Assembly: GCF_900106745.1 (NCBI RefSeq)
Contig: NZ_FNNV01000018.1
Span: 109,551-173,550 of the forward strand
Direction: 5' to 3'
Origin: Paenibacillus sp. CF384
GTDB taxonomy: Bacteria > Bacillota > Bacilli > Paenibacillales > Paenibacillaceae
Length of the DNA stretch: 64,000 nucleotides
Each line of letters begins with the position of its first letter. The first letter of the stretch is position 1. The notes under the pieces are model-generated. The model had not been told where the DNA came from. It saw only the letters and a program-made list of their open reading frames with translations, and did not search any database. The position numbers were made by a program, and so were the translations under genes. Below are positions 15,821 to 24,861 of this stretch, piece by piece.

Positions 15821-18658
15821 ATGAACGAAACGAGAATTAGACGACTGATCGGACCGGAACCGCAATCTTATTGGGATGACCTCGAATATAGCGGTCGCAA
15901 TGAATGGAATGATCGTATTCTCTCGCAGCTGGTATTTGCACAAGAGCTTTCGAAGGTGAATGGACTAAAGTATGACGCGGTTATCGCGAGTACCCTTGAT
16001 TACATAGAACAGCGCATTGTCGAGGATGGAGCCATCGTAAAGCAAGCTGCGCTTGAGGCGGAAGGAATGCTGCAAAGCTTAGCTGCCGATGCGAAAAGTT
16101 ACGACGTAATAGCAGTGTCCCACGCGCATATCGATATGAATTGGATGTGGGGCTGGGATGAGACGGTTTCCGTCACCATCGATACGTTCCGCACGATGCT
16201 CAATCTGATGGAGGAGTATCCGGAGTTTACGTTTTCTCAATCGCAAGCGTCGATTTACCGAATTGTAGAGCAATATGCTCCATCGATGCTGGAGGAGATT
16301 AAACGCCGAGTGAAGGAAGGTCGCTGGGAAATTACGGCCTCGCACTGGGTGGAAGCGGATAAGAATATGCCAAGCGGCGAAAGTTTGGCGAGGCATATTC
16401 TGTATACGAAGCGATATCTTAGCAAATTGTTTGATATCGAGCCGGACAGCTTGAATATGGATTTTGAGCCGGACACGTTTGGACATAGCTTGCAGGTGCC
16501 TGAGATCTTAGCCAGTGGCGGTGTGAGCTATTACTACCACTGCCGCGGTGCTGAGGGAGATCCGCTGACACGCTGGGAGGGGCCTTCCGGGAAATCGGTC
16601 ATCGTCTATCGAGAGCTGACCTGGTATAACGATTTTGTCCGTCCTGTATTCACGTCTTATGTGCCGGATATTTGTCGCAGGACAGGCTTGAATTCTTATC
16701 TGTATGTCTATGGAGTAGGCGATCATGGTGGCGGGCCGACCAGACGTGACTTGAATCGTCTGCGGGCGATGCAGGAATGGCCGATTTGTCCTACGATACG
16801 GTTCGGCGGTTATGCGGATTATTTCAAAGAAGCGGAGCGGATCAAGGATCAACTGCCGGTCGTGAAAGGGGAATTGAATGTCGTCTTCACAGGCTGTTAC
16901 ACGTCCCAGACCCGCATTAAGAATGCGAATCGTGTTTCGGAAGCAACGCTGAACGAAGCCGAATTGTTCAGTTCGGTAGCCGCAGCGGCGCATGGGGCAG
17001 GTTACCCGGGAGCTGCTTACGAGGAAGCATGGCGTGGCGTCATGTTTAATCAGTTCCATGATATTCTGCCGGGATCCGGGGTTATCGAAACGCGCGAGCA
17101 TGCCCTAGGGTTGTTTCAGAATACGATGGCGATTGCCGGAACGAACCGGAAGCTTGCGCTTGAGCGAATCGCAGCCGATATTGATACGTCGGAGATAGAA
17201 ATCGGCCATACGGCCACGAATACGGCGCAAGGAGCGGGTGTCGGATTCGGGACTCGCGATTTCAAGATTACGCAGGTTGAGCGCGGATCCGGGAGCACGC
17301 GTATCGTGCATCTCTTTAATTCCTCGCTTCAAACGAGGGAAGAAACGGTCGAGATTCTGCTCTGGGATTGGAAGAGCCCGATTAAGTCGATTGTCGTGAA
17401 GACGGCTGCGGGCGAGACCATGCCAAGCCAGGTTCTGGATAGCGGCCGCAATGCCTATTGGTCGCATGATTACTTGCGATTGCTTGCGCGCGTGAAGGTG
17501 CCGGCGTGCGGCTACGGTACCCTGATTGTTGCCGAAGGAGATGGATACTCCTCGCAAATTATCATCGGCGATCCGAGGGTTGACCGGGATGAGGATTATT
17601 CGCTCGAAAACGATCATGTACGGGTTGTTTTCGATCCAAGAGATGCCTCTGTCATATCCCTGATCGATAAGTCCTCCGGTGAGGAACTGATTGATCCGGC
17701 CAGACCCGCAGGGTTATTCCGACTTATTCAGGAGGATCCGAGTAAAGGGATGGCGGCATGGTGGGTCGGGCGGTTTATGCAAATCGACAGCCTTCATGAG
17801 CGTGTCATCTTAAAGAAGACGGTCTCCGGTGACTTGCGTCAAACGATCAGCTATGAAATGAAGTTCAAGACTTCTTCATCGCTTCGCATCGCGGTTTCAC
17901 TGGATGCAGGCAGCAGAAGCCTTGATTACCATGTAGAATGCGACTGGCAGGAAGCGGGAAGCAGAGAGGTTGGGATTCCGCAGCTGCAGTTTTATTTTCC
18001 GATTGGCTATGCGAGCGAAGCTTATAAATATGATGTTCCGTTCGGAACGATTGTCCGGGAAGCCAGAGACATGGAATTACCGGGTAACAGCTTTGTGCAG
18101 GCATTGCGTGCTGATGATCCGCATAAGCCAACGTTGTTCATCGTGACGAACAACAAATACGGTTTCCGGGGAACGGATAATGCGATGTCTGTCTCGCTCA
18201 TTCGAGGTTCGTATGAACCGGATCCATATCCGGAGCTTGGCAACCATCATCGGATTAAACTGTCGGTTTGTTTGGCGGAGGCATCGGCGTCTAGCCGCGA
18301 TGTCATCGAGCATGCGTACCGGATTAACCACCCCTTGAATGTGCTGTCAGGCTTGAAGCGGTCAGGCTCGAAGCCGGCGAATGCGGGGTATATCGAGCAG
18401 TTGGATGACGCGGTTGCCGTGTCGGCGATCAAAGTGCCGGAAGGAAACAGCGGGGCCAGCTGGATTATTCGGATGTACGAAACGGATGGGAAAAGCGCAA
18501 CGGCTTCCTTTAAGCTGTTTAAGGGAGCGGTAAGAGCTTACGCGGTCGATGTGAATGAGAACCTGATTCCGGGCGATAGCTCCGTGACGCTTGCGGGCGA
18601 TACGTTAAACGTGGATGTTTCGCCGTATTCCCTTGCTGCGGTACGTATTGACTTCTAA
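15821..18658 (+). CDS. Alpha-mannosidase, glycoside hydrolase family 38
   Basis: Hydrolyses alpha-mannosidic bonds with a zinc ion. The 945-residue protein has the GH38 zinc site HAHIDMNW near residue 100 and the nucleophile aspartate in DFEPDTFGHS near residue 217. FNQFHDILPGSGV near residue 415 is the other family motif. The C-terminal half is the beta-sandwich region. There is no signal peptide, so it acts inside the cell. ATG 15821 follows AAAGGGA by about eight bases; a TTG at 15815 is in frame. A GH172-type gene starts 44 bases downstream, so the two probably act on one imported mannose-containing glycan. Confidence 0.93.
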   Translation: MNETRIRRLIGPEPQSYWDDLEYSGRNEWNDRILSQLVFAQELSKVNGLKYDAVIASTLDYIEQRIVEDGAIVKQAALEAEGMLQSLAADAKSYDVIAVSHAHIDMNWMWGWDETVSVTIDTFRTMLNLMEEYPEFTFSQSQASIYRIVEQYAPSMLEEIKRRVKEGRWEITASHWVEADKNMPSGESLARHILYTKRYLSKLFDIEPDSLNMDFEPDTFGHSLQVPEILASGGVSYYYHCRGAEGDPLTRWEGPSGKSVIVYRELTWYNDFVRPVFTSYVPDICRRTGLNSYLYVYGVGDHGGGPTRRDLNRLRAMQEWPICPTIRFGGYADYFKEAERIKDQLPVVKGELNVVFTGCYTSQTRIKNANRVSEATLNEAELFSSVAAAAHGAGYPGAAYEEAWRGVMFNQFHDILPGSGVIETREHALGLFQNTMAIAGTNRKLALERIAADIDTSEIEIGHTATNTAQGAGVGFGTRDFKITQVERGSGSTRIVHLFNSSLQTREETVEILLWDWKSPIKSIVVKTAAGETMPSQVLDSGRNAYWSHDYLRLLARVKVPACGYGTLIVAEGDGYSSQIIIGDPRVDRDEDYSLENDHVRVVFDPRDASVISLIDKSSGEELIDPARPAGLFRLIQEDPSKGMAAWWVGRFMQIDSLHERVILKKTVSGDLRQTISYEMKFKTSSSLRIAVSLDAGSRSLDYHVECDWQEAGSREVGIPQLQFYFPIGYASEAYKYDVPFGTIVREARDMELPGNSFVQALRADDPHKPTLFIVTNNKYGFRGTDNAMSVSLIRGSYEPDPYPELGNHHRIKLSVCLAEASASSRDVIEHAYRINHPLNVLSGLKRSGSKPANAGYIEQLDDAVAVSAIKVPEGNSGASWIIRMYETDGKSATASFKLFKGAVRAYAVDVNENLIPGDSSVTLAGDTLNVDVSPYSLAAVRIDF

Positions 18659-18702
18659 TCAAATTAAATGAAAAGGCTTACTCTTTATAAGGAGAGATGA
18701 GG

Positions 18703-19719
18703 ATGTTTCCCCCTTTATACGAAATTGGAAAAGCGACAACAAGGCAATTCACGACCTTCGATCACGTCACCAAGAGCAAGACGGTGAGAATCATGCCCGG
18801 GGAGCCTCCTCGCACGATTGTGAAGAGCGACACACCAGGCATTATCAGCCGGATGTGGCTGACCTTTCCCGGATGGTTCTGGCGACATTGGGATACGCAA
18901 GCCGAGAATGATACATCTACGTTAAAGAAGCTCATCATCCGTATCTATTGGGATGGCGAGTCTAAACCGTCCGTTGAATGTCCGATCGGCGACTTCTTCG
19001 GCATCGGCCATTGTGAATTTCGACACTTCGTCTCACGGTATATCGGAATGTCGAGCGGAGGCTTCTATTCCTACTTCTTGATGCCATTTAATCAAGTGCG
19101 CATTGAGCTCGAGAACTTGCATGAGAGCATCCCGCTTGATGTTTTCTTTAACGCAAACTACGAAGTATACGACGAACTGCCGAAGGACTCCGGGCGGTTC
19201 CATTGCCTCTTCCGGACTGCCCGTCTTGGAGGTACCGATCCGCTTCCTCTGGTAGATATTCAAGGACGCGGCCATTACATCGGTTGCTCGCTGTCCATGC
19301 AAGGAGAGGAGCTCAACTACTTGTCTTACTTGGAAGCTCCTGAATATATGTTCGTCGACACGGAAGACAGAGAGCACCCGACGATCGTTGGCACCGGACT
19401 CGAAGATTATTTCAATGGCGGATGGTACTTCAGGGATGGTGAATTCTACGCAGAGCTGCACGGCGTACCGCTCAAAGACACGCTGCGTTCGATGATCAGC
19501 ATGTACAGGTTCCACGAACGTGATGCCATTGCATTCGATAAAAATCTCAGCATCTCGTTCGTGAATCCATGGGAGGCGAAGCACCTGAAGCCGTACTGGT
19601 ACTCTTCGACCGCCTACTGGTATCAGGATAGGGCTGCGGCACTTCCCGAAGAGCTCCCCGTGGACAAGTTGATGAGCATGTATAGACGGCGCGACACGGA
19701 TCATCAATCTTATCCATAA
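18703..19719 (+). CDS. DUF2961 protein (GH172-type glycosidase)
   Basis: A 338-residue member of the DUF2961 family, now glycoside hydrolase family 172; characterised members act on fructofuranose or arabinofuranose linkages. Family stretches visible here are FPGWFWRHWDTQ, CPIGDFFGIG and GTGLEDYFNGGWYF. There is no signal peptide. ATG 18703 is preferred over ATG 18697, because AAGGAGAG ends right against the latter. It is in operon with the GH38 gene. The furanose specificity here is inference from the family. Confidence 0.88.
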   Translation: MFPPLYEIGKATTRQFTTFDHVTKSKTVRIMPGEPPRTIVKSDTPGIISRMWLTFPGWFWRHWDTQAENDTSTLKKLIIRIYWDGESKPSVECPIGDFFGIGHCEFRHFVSRYIGMSSGGFYSYFLMPFNQVRIELENLHESIPLDVFFNANYEVYDELPKDSGRFHCLFRTARLGGTDPLPLVDIQGRGHYIGCSLSMQGEELNYLSYLEAPEYMFVDTEDREHPTIVGTGLEDYFNGGWYFRDGEFYAELHGVPLKDTLRSMISMYRFHERDAIAFDKNLSISFVNPWEAKHLKPYWYSSTAYWYQDRAAALPEELPVDKLMSMYRRRDTDHQSYP

Positions 19720-19725
19720 GCAAAA

Positions 19726-19757
19726 AAAGGCTAGCCCCCGCTTTGAGGGCTAGCCTT
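19726..19757. terminator. Bidirectional terminator between the DUF2961 and PhyH genes
   Basis: AAAGGCTAGCCC and GGGCTAGCCTTT form a 12-base stem between convergent genes, with an A-run on one side. Confidence 0.85.
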
Positions 19758-19762
19758 TAGTA

Positions 19763-20605
19763 TTATTTCTTATAAACAAGCGGGTTGAGCGGGGAAACAG
19801 CGGGTTCTCCTGCTTTTACGCCTGGGAACCAGGACTTTAAATCGTTCTCGCGCGCGCTGCTGTCTGGTTGCGCCATCGTGTTGACGCCATCGGCGACATA
19901 GATGATGGTCATGACTTCGCGCATGGAATCCGTTGGATTGCCCGGTGCAGAATGCAGTGTCCATCCTGCGTGGAATGTCGCATCACCTGCGGACATAGCG
20001 CCGTAGTTCGTCTTTGCAAGGCCTTTGCCTTCAATATAGGAACCAAGCGTCTTATGTGATTCATCGGAGATGAATTGACGGCTCATGTAGCCGGACGTAT
20101 GTGATCCATCTACGAAAGTCATCGAGCCGACTTCCTCGGAAATCGGAATAAGCGGCATCCAAAGCGTAATGGTGTTTGGCGTTTCAAGCGGCCAATACAC
20201 TTGGTCTTGATGCCACGGCGTATGACCGCCGCCCGGTTCTTTGAACAACGCTTGATCGTGATAGATCCGAACGCCATCCACGCCCATAAGCTCGGCTGCG
20301 ATTTTGGCGAAACGACGAGCCAAGACGAAACGTTTGATTCCTTCATTCATGACCCATAGGTTTCCGATTTGAATGAATGCTTTACCGTACGTATCCCGCT
20401 CTTCAACCGGTTTCGTATGGTTATTGTGCTGACGCACGGTTTGTTCGATAAGCGGCTCGTAGAAGCTCATTTCATCAGGCGTCACAATGCCCTTCAGCAG
20501 GATATGCCCGTTCTTCTGATAGAAATCGGTTTGTTCTGTCGTCAACGTATAATCGCTGTCAAGCTGCGGAAGCTCGGCGAGATTAGATGGATTTGTGGTC
20601 GTCAT
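19763..20605 (-). CDS. Phytanoyl-CoA dioxygenase (PhyH) family protein
   Basis: A 280-residue Fe(II)/2-oxoglutarate-dependent oxygenase. The iron ligands are His132 and Asp134 in TPWHQDQVYW and His218 in GWTLHSAP; Arg229 should bind 2-oxoglutarate. The small-molecule substrate is not deducible; bacterial relatives hydroxylate osmolytes, sugars or natural products. It starts at ATG 20605 after GGAGA, divergent from an AraC gene whose product is a likely regulator. It ends at a shared terminator with the GH172-type gene. Confidence 0.9.
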   Translation of the reverse strand: MTTTNPSNLAELPQLDSDYTLTTEQTDFYQKNGHILLKGIVTPDEMSFYEPLIEQTVRQHNNHTKPVEERDTYGKAFIQIGNLWVMNEGIKRFVLARRFAKIAAELMGVDGVRIYHDQALFKEPGGGHTPWHQDQVYWPLETPNTITLWMPLIPISEEVGSMTFVDGSHTSGYMSRQFISDESHKTLGSYIEGKGLAKTNYGAMSAGDATFHAGWTLHSAPGNPTDSMREVMTIIYVADGVNTMAQPDSSARENDLKSWFPGVKAGEPAVSPLNPLVYKK

Positions 20606-20765
20606 TATGATCGAATCTCCTTAGTACTGCTAAGATGCTTTAATTATAAAGCACAGCTGCTGCTGCTGACTTTGTTTCGATCTCTCAATTCTTTTGTCAA
20701 AAACAACTGCGCCTATTATATAATAAAAGCAAATCATACCGATTGCGGCTAAGGAGCTTACCTAC

Positions 20766-21644
20766 ATGTACTTATCTGAATTGATGGAGAAACAGCCGAT
20801 TGTTCCTTACATTCGGGAGAGCGACTATGCCGTCCGGAAGCCGTGGTTATCTGCGGAACGGAGATTGCTTGATTATTTGCTCGTTTATTTTCAAGAAGGA
20901 GAGTGCGTGTTTCAAGTAGATGGTGTCCCTTACGAGTTTCGAAGAGGCGACTTTTGTCTGATTCAACCGAATGTATTGAATGTGCTGGAAGGGAAAACGA
21001 ATACGATTACGCCGTTTGCCCATATGGATTTCTTCTACGATTCGCTCAGGGAGGACCGATTTCCGACGCGAAGCGGTCAGATTGATCTTGAGCCGTACAG
21101 CCATCTCATTCAGCCGAGGCTGAACGACTTTCATGGTGTTACAATCCCGGTCAGGCTGCAGCCTAAGCATCCGATCGCGCTGCGGGACAAGTTTCTCGCG
21201 ATGGTGGAGTGCTGGCAGCATCGCGATCCGCTCATGCAGCTTCGAGCACAGTCCCTCGGAACGGAAGTGATTCTAACCATTCTGGAGGATCACACCGATC
21301 TGAAGCAAACGGAGAAGGCGGCGCCGCAGCGGATGAATTGGATTACATCGTTCTTATCCTTGAATTTGGCCGAGCCGCTCACGGTCAGTGAAATGGCAGC
21401 AAGAGCGAACCTTTCCCCCTCGCGTTTCAGCGCGAAGTTCAAGGAGCAGCTAGGGGTTTCACCGCATCGGTACTTGCTCCAATTGCGCATTCACCATGCG
21501 CAGGAGCTGTTGACGGGATCGGACAATACCATTGAAGAGATCGCTGCGTACTGCGGCTTTGCCGACGTGCATCATTTTACGAAAGCGTTCAAGAAGGAGG
21601 TCGGAGAAGCGCCGGGCCAATATCGCAGCAAACGCTGCACGTAG
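20766..21644 (+). CDS. AraC-family regulator with N-terminal cupin domain
   Basis: A 292-residue regulator. Residues about 30-90 form a cupin-like sensor (VDGVPYEFRRGDFCLIQPNV); two helix-turn-helix motifs lie at about 190-290, ending with the AraC signature (GFADVHHFTKAFKKEVGEAP). AAGGAG precedes the ATG. It is divergent from the PhyH gene across 160 bases and is its likely regulator. The gene converges on the CAP-protein gene at a bidirectional terminator. Confidence 0.9.
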   Translation: MYLSELMEKQPIVPYIRESDYAVRKPWLSAERRLLDYLLVYFQEGECVFQVDGVPYEFRRGDFCLIQPNVLNVLEGKTNTITPFAHMDFFYDSLREDRFPTRSGQIDLEPYSHLIQPRLNDFHGVTIPVRLQPKHPIALRDKFLAMVECWQHRDPLMQLRAQSLGTEVILTILEDHTDLKQTEKAAPQRMNWITSFLSLNLAEPLTVSEMAARANLSPSRFSAKFKEQLGVSPHRYLLQLRIHHAQELLTGSDNTIEEIAAYCGFADVHHFTKAFKKEVGEAPGQYRSKRCT

Positions 21645-21728
21645 CCTAACCCCCGACTGCAAAACCGCCGCCATCCCACAACAAGAACGACAAACTAACG
21701 CTTAGTTCTCATCTCGCTCCATCAAAAC

Positions 21729-21779
21729 AAAAGCTGTCTCCAAAGTGTCGCGTGACACAAGTTGGGACAGCTTTTGTTT
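21729..21779. terminator. Bidirectional terminator between the AraC and CAP genes
   Basis: AAAAGCTGTC pairs with GACAGCTTTT. The loop has an inner stem GTGTC/GACAC. T-runs are present on both strands. Confidence 0.85.
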
Positions 21780-21789
21780 AGACAATTGC

Positions 21790-22653
21790 TTAAGGTTTGA
21801 TGAATTGCTGCGTCCAATAAGGACTCATGCTGCCGCCTGGAGCATAGCCGACGCCAAGTTGGGTGAAGTTAGCACTGAGGATGTTGGCACGGTGACCCGG
21901 GCTGTTCATCCAAGCAGTCATAACCGCTTGTACACCTTTTTGACCAGCTGCAATGTTCTCCCCGGCATAGGAATAGTTGATGCCGAACTGTTTCATCATA
22001 TCGAACGGACTGCCGTAGGTTGGAGAATTGTGATCAAAGTAACCTTTGTCACGCATATCATTCGATTTGGCTTGTGCCACTTTGGACAGCGATGCATTCA
22101 GCGACAGCGGCTGCAGGCCGGCTTTCGAACGTTCTGCATTAACCAGCTGCAGGATTTGCTGCGAGATGGAGGAGCTGTCCGCTGCGTTGGACCCGCCGGC
22201 ATTGCCGGTGTTGCCAGCATTACCGGTGTTTCCTGTATTGCCAGTATTACCTGTATTCCCGGTATTCCCAGTGTTTCCGGTATTACCGGTCCACTTATTG
22301 CCGCCCGGGTAGGTAACGTTCGGATACCCTGTGCCCGGATTCGCTGCACCGCCGCCACCCGGATTCCAAGTACCGCCGTAATAAAGCTGATACCACGGAA
22401 TTTTGCCCAGATCAAGGTTTTGTGCTCTCATCGTGCCTGGCTGATTCGTCCGCAGCATGCGATGACCTGTGTTCAGCGGCAGAAGATCATCATTGGATTT
22501 GATGCTCAAACGCTGCTGGTTGAGGTCGTGTCTGCTTGCCGAGTGGTAGGTGTTGTTTGGCGTGACGTTGCGATCCGACACCCCATTGTAGATAAGAGCG
22601 CCAATACCAAAAGCTAATACAATTCCGAATAATGTACCGAAAAACCTTCTCAT
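21790..22653 (-). CDS. CAP (SCP-like) domain secreted protein
   Basis: A 287-residue envelope or secreted protein. It has an N-terminal hydrophobic segment at about residues 5-22 (signal or anchor), a spacer, a low-complexity Gly-Asn-Thr repeat tract at about residues 120-150, and a C-terminal CAP domain at about 165-285. CAP motifs are NAERSKAGLQPLS, YFDHNSPTYGSPFDMM, YAGENIAAGQ and WMNSPGHRANIL. It resembles YkwD-type proteins of Bacillus. A paralogue with a LysM domain instead of the repeat tract is at 26846. The cellular role of bacterial CAP proteins is poorly defined. Confidence 0.9.
   Translation of the reverse strand: MRRFFGTLFGIVLAFGIGALIYNGVSDRNVTPNNTYHSASRHDLNQQRLSIKSNDDLLPLNTGHRMLRTNQPGTMRAQNLDLGKIPWYQLYYGGTWNPGGGGAANPGTGYPNVTYPGGNKWTGNTGNTGNTGNTGNTGNTGNTGNAGNTGNAGGSNAADSSSISQQILQLVNAERSKAGLQPLSLNASLSKVAQAKSNDMRDKGYFDHNSPTYGSPFDMMKQFGINYSYAGENIAAGQKGVQAVMTAWMNSPGHRANILSANFTQLGVGYAPGGSMSPYWTQQFIKP
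22195..22291 (-). repeat. 9-base repeats coding for a Gly-Asn-Thr tract
   Basis: About nine copies of a GGTAATACN-type codon triplet give (GNT)n, with two GNA variants, in the middle of the CAP protein. Slippage during replication could change its length. Confidence 0.85.
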
Positions 22654-22731
22654 TTGAGTAACCAGCTCCTTTCACACCAACTAATATGTTCAGCGGGGAA
22701 AGGAGCTATTCGATCTCGGAGCTAGGCAATA

Positions 22732-24762
22732 TCAAGCAAATTGCTCAAGGATGAGGACATCGCGGCCATTAATGACAGCTTGCCCAGCGTATGTGTTTCC
22801 GGTAATAAGGTCGGTGCCAGAATCTGTTCCAAGCTCGATCGTGACGGACTCCGCATTGTGGTTCAGAACGAATAAATAACCGCGATTATCGATCACTCTG
22901 CGCGTGACTTCAACGCCCGGCTGCTTGCCCGGCAATGGAGCAATACCGTGCTGCTTGCACAATACATCAGCGAAACCCTTCATAAATTGTTCATCCGGGC
23001 TGGAAGCGACATACCAAGCTTCGCCGCTGCCATACTTATTGCGAGTAAGGACAGGCATGCCGGCATAGAAATCCTCGCCATATTCGGCAATGACTTCTGC
23101 GCCTTCGCTGTGGATAAGGTCACAAAGCAAATGGCAGCGATAGGTGCCTTCCAGCGAACCTAATGGATCTTTCATTACGACAGAGTTGCTGCTGTCAGGG
23201 AGCAGAGCGTCGATTTCTTCGGCCCAGATGCCAAGGAGCGGGCGCAGCTCCCCCGGATATCCGCCTAACGTTACGATATCGTTCTCGTTCACGATTCCGC
23301 TGAAGAAGGTCGTTACGAAGGTGCCGCCGTCCCGGACAAAATCTTCGATTCGCGAAGCCATGCCCGGCTTGACCATGTACATAACCGGAGCGATCACGAT
23401 GTCATATGCGGAGAGATCGTCCTCGAAGGACACGACGTCCACTTGGTAGCCGCCATCATAGAACGCGCGGTAATACTTATGAATTTCATCGAGATATTTC
23501 AAATCAACGGTCGGTCCGCTCGAATATTCGATGGCCCAGCGATTCTCCCAGTCGAACATGATAGCGACTCGGCTCGGCAGTCTCGAACCAAGAAGCTTCG
23601 AACCCATAGCGTTCAACTCAGCTCCAAGCTGTGCGCATTCGCGGAATACACGGGTATGCTCATGACCGACATGCTCAATAAGCGCGCCGTGGTATTTCTC
23701 GCATGCGCCGACAGAACGGCGCAACTGGAAGAACATGACGCTGTCCGAACCATGCGCGACGGCCTGATAGCTCCATAGGCGCATAATTCCGGGACGTTTG
23801 AGCGTGTTATACGCTTGCCAGTTCTGCTGGCTCGGCGTTTGCTCCATCAGCAGGAACGGCGCGCCTCCTTTAAGCCCGCGCATCAGATCATGCGTCATCG
23901 CCACGTAGCTGGAAGGGGTATTCATGGACGGGTAGTTATCCCAGGCAATGATGTCCATATGCTTGGCCCATTTGAAATAATCAATTTGTTTATAGGTTCC
24001 CATTAAGTTAGTCGTAACGGGAATTTCAGGCGTGTAGGCCTTAATCGCATCATATTCCAGCTTGTAACATTCAAGCATGCTGTCCGAATTGAAGCGGCTA
24101 AAGTCGAGCGAGATGCCCTGAAAGCAAGTTTTGTCATACGACCATTGCTCGGATAGCGCGCTTGGCAGCACAATTTCGTCCCACTCGTAGAAGGTATGTC
24201 CCCAGAAACGGGTGTTCCATTGTTCATTTAGTTTGTCCAACGTGCCGTATTTGTTCTGCAGCCAGCCGCGAAATGCGATTTCGCATTGATCGCAGTAACA
24301 TTCGCCGCCATATTCATTGGAAACATGCCACAGCAGAACGGCAGGATGGTTCTGATAACGCTCTGCAAGCTTCGAGGCAAGACGAGTGGAATAAGTCCGG
24401 TACACCGCGCTGTTCGGACAGGAGTTATGGCGTCCACCGAATTTATGCTTCCGTCCTTCGAAATCCGTGCGCAGAATTTCGGGATAACGTTTAGCCATCC
24501 AAGCGGGATGAGCACCTGTGCTCGTTGCCAGGCAGGCATAAACGCCGTTTGCGTGGAGCATGTCCATAATCCGATCAAGGGTATCAAAATCATAAGTATC
24601 CTCGCTTGGCTGGAGCATCGCCCATGAGAAAACATTTACAGTAGCGATGTTCATTCCGGCAAGCTCCAACATACGCATATCTTCCGGCCAGATGGCGGAA
24701 TCCCACTGTTCGGGATTATAATCGCCGCCATATAACATTTTGGGCAGTTTCGAAGTATCCAT
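22732..24762 (-). CDS. Beta-galactosidase, glycoside hydrolase family 42
   Basis: A 676-residue cytosolic enzyme that hydrolyses beta-galactosides. The acid/base is Glu150 in HVSNEYGG and the nucleophile Glu307 in LLMEQTPS. Cys115, Cys155, Cys157 and Cys160 match the structural zinc cluster of the family. A trimerisation/Rossmann-like domain follows at about residues 390-600. GGAGG precedes the ATG by 11 bases. It is divergent from an AraC regulator 99 bases away, which likely controls it. Confidence 0.95.
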   Translation of the reverse strand: MDTSKLPKMLYGGDYNPEQWDSAIWPEDMRMLELAGMNIATVNVFSWAMLQPSEDTYDFDTLDRIMDMLHANGVYACLATSTGAHPAWMAKRYPEILRTDFEGRKHKFGGRHNSCPNSAVYRTYSTRLASKLAERYQNHPAVLLWHVSNEYGGECYCDQCEIAFRGWLQNKYGTLDKLNEQWNTRFWGHTFYEWDEIVLPSALSEQWSYDKTCFQGISLDFSRFNSDSMLECYKLEYDAIKAYTPEIPVTTNLMGTYKQIDYFKWAKHMDIIAWDNYPSMNTPSSYVAMTHDLMRGLKGGAPFLLMEQTPSQQNWQAYNTLKRPGIMRLWSYQAVAHGSDSVMFFQLRRSVGACEKYHGALIEHVGHEHTRVFRECAQLGAELNAMGSKLLGSRLPSRVAIMFDWENRWAIEYSSGPTVDLKYLDEIHKYYRAFYDGGYQVDVVSFEDDLSAYDIVIAPVMYMVKPGMASRIEDFVRDGGTFVTTFFSGIVNENDIVTLGGYPGELRPLLGIWAEEIDALLPDSSNSVVMKDPLGSLEGTYRCHLLCDLIHSEGAEVIAEYGEDFYAGMPVLTRNKYGSGEAWYVASSPDEQFMKGFADVLCKQHGIAPLPGKQPGVEVTRRVIDNRGYLFVLNHNAESVTIELGTDSGTDLITGNTYAGQAVINGRDVLILEQFA

Positions 24763-24861
24763 ATTCGCAAATTCCTCCAGTGAAGTGAATGATAACAGCT
24801 TTATTTTATGGTAAGATGCGGATTAGAGATATATAAAAAAGAATAGGCAGGATATGATAAT

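Noticed and set aside
21745..22617. Plus-strand 290-residue frame over the CAP gene
   Set aside because: It is opposite a secure CAP-domain gene with a signal and repeat tract; its own sequence has no motif.
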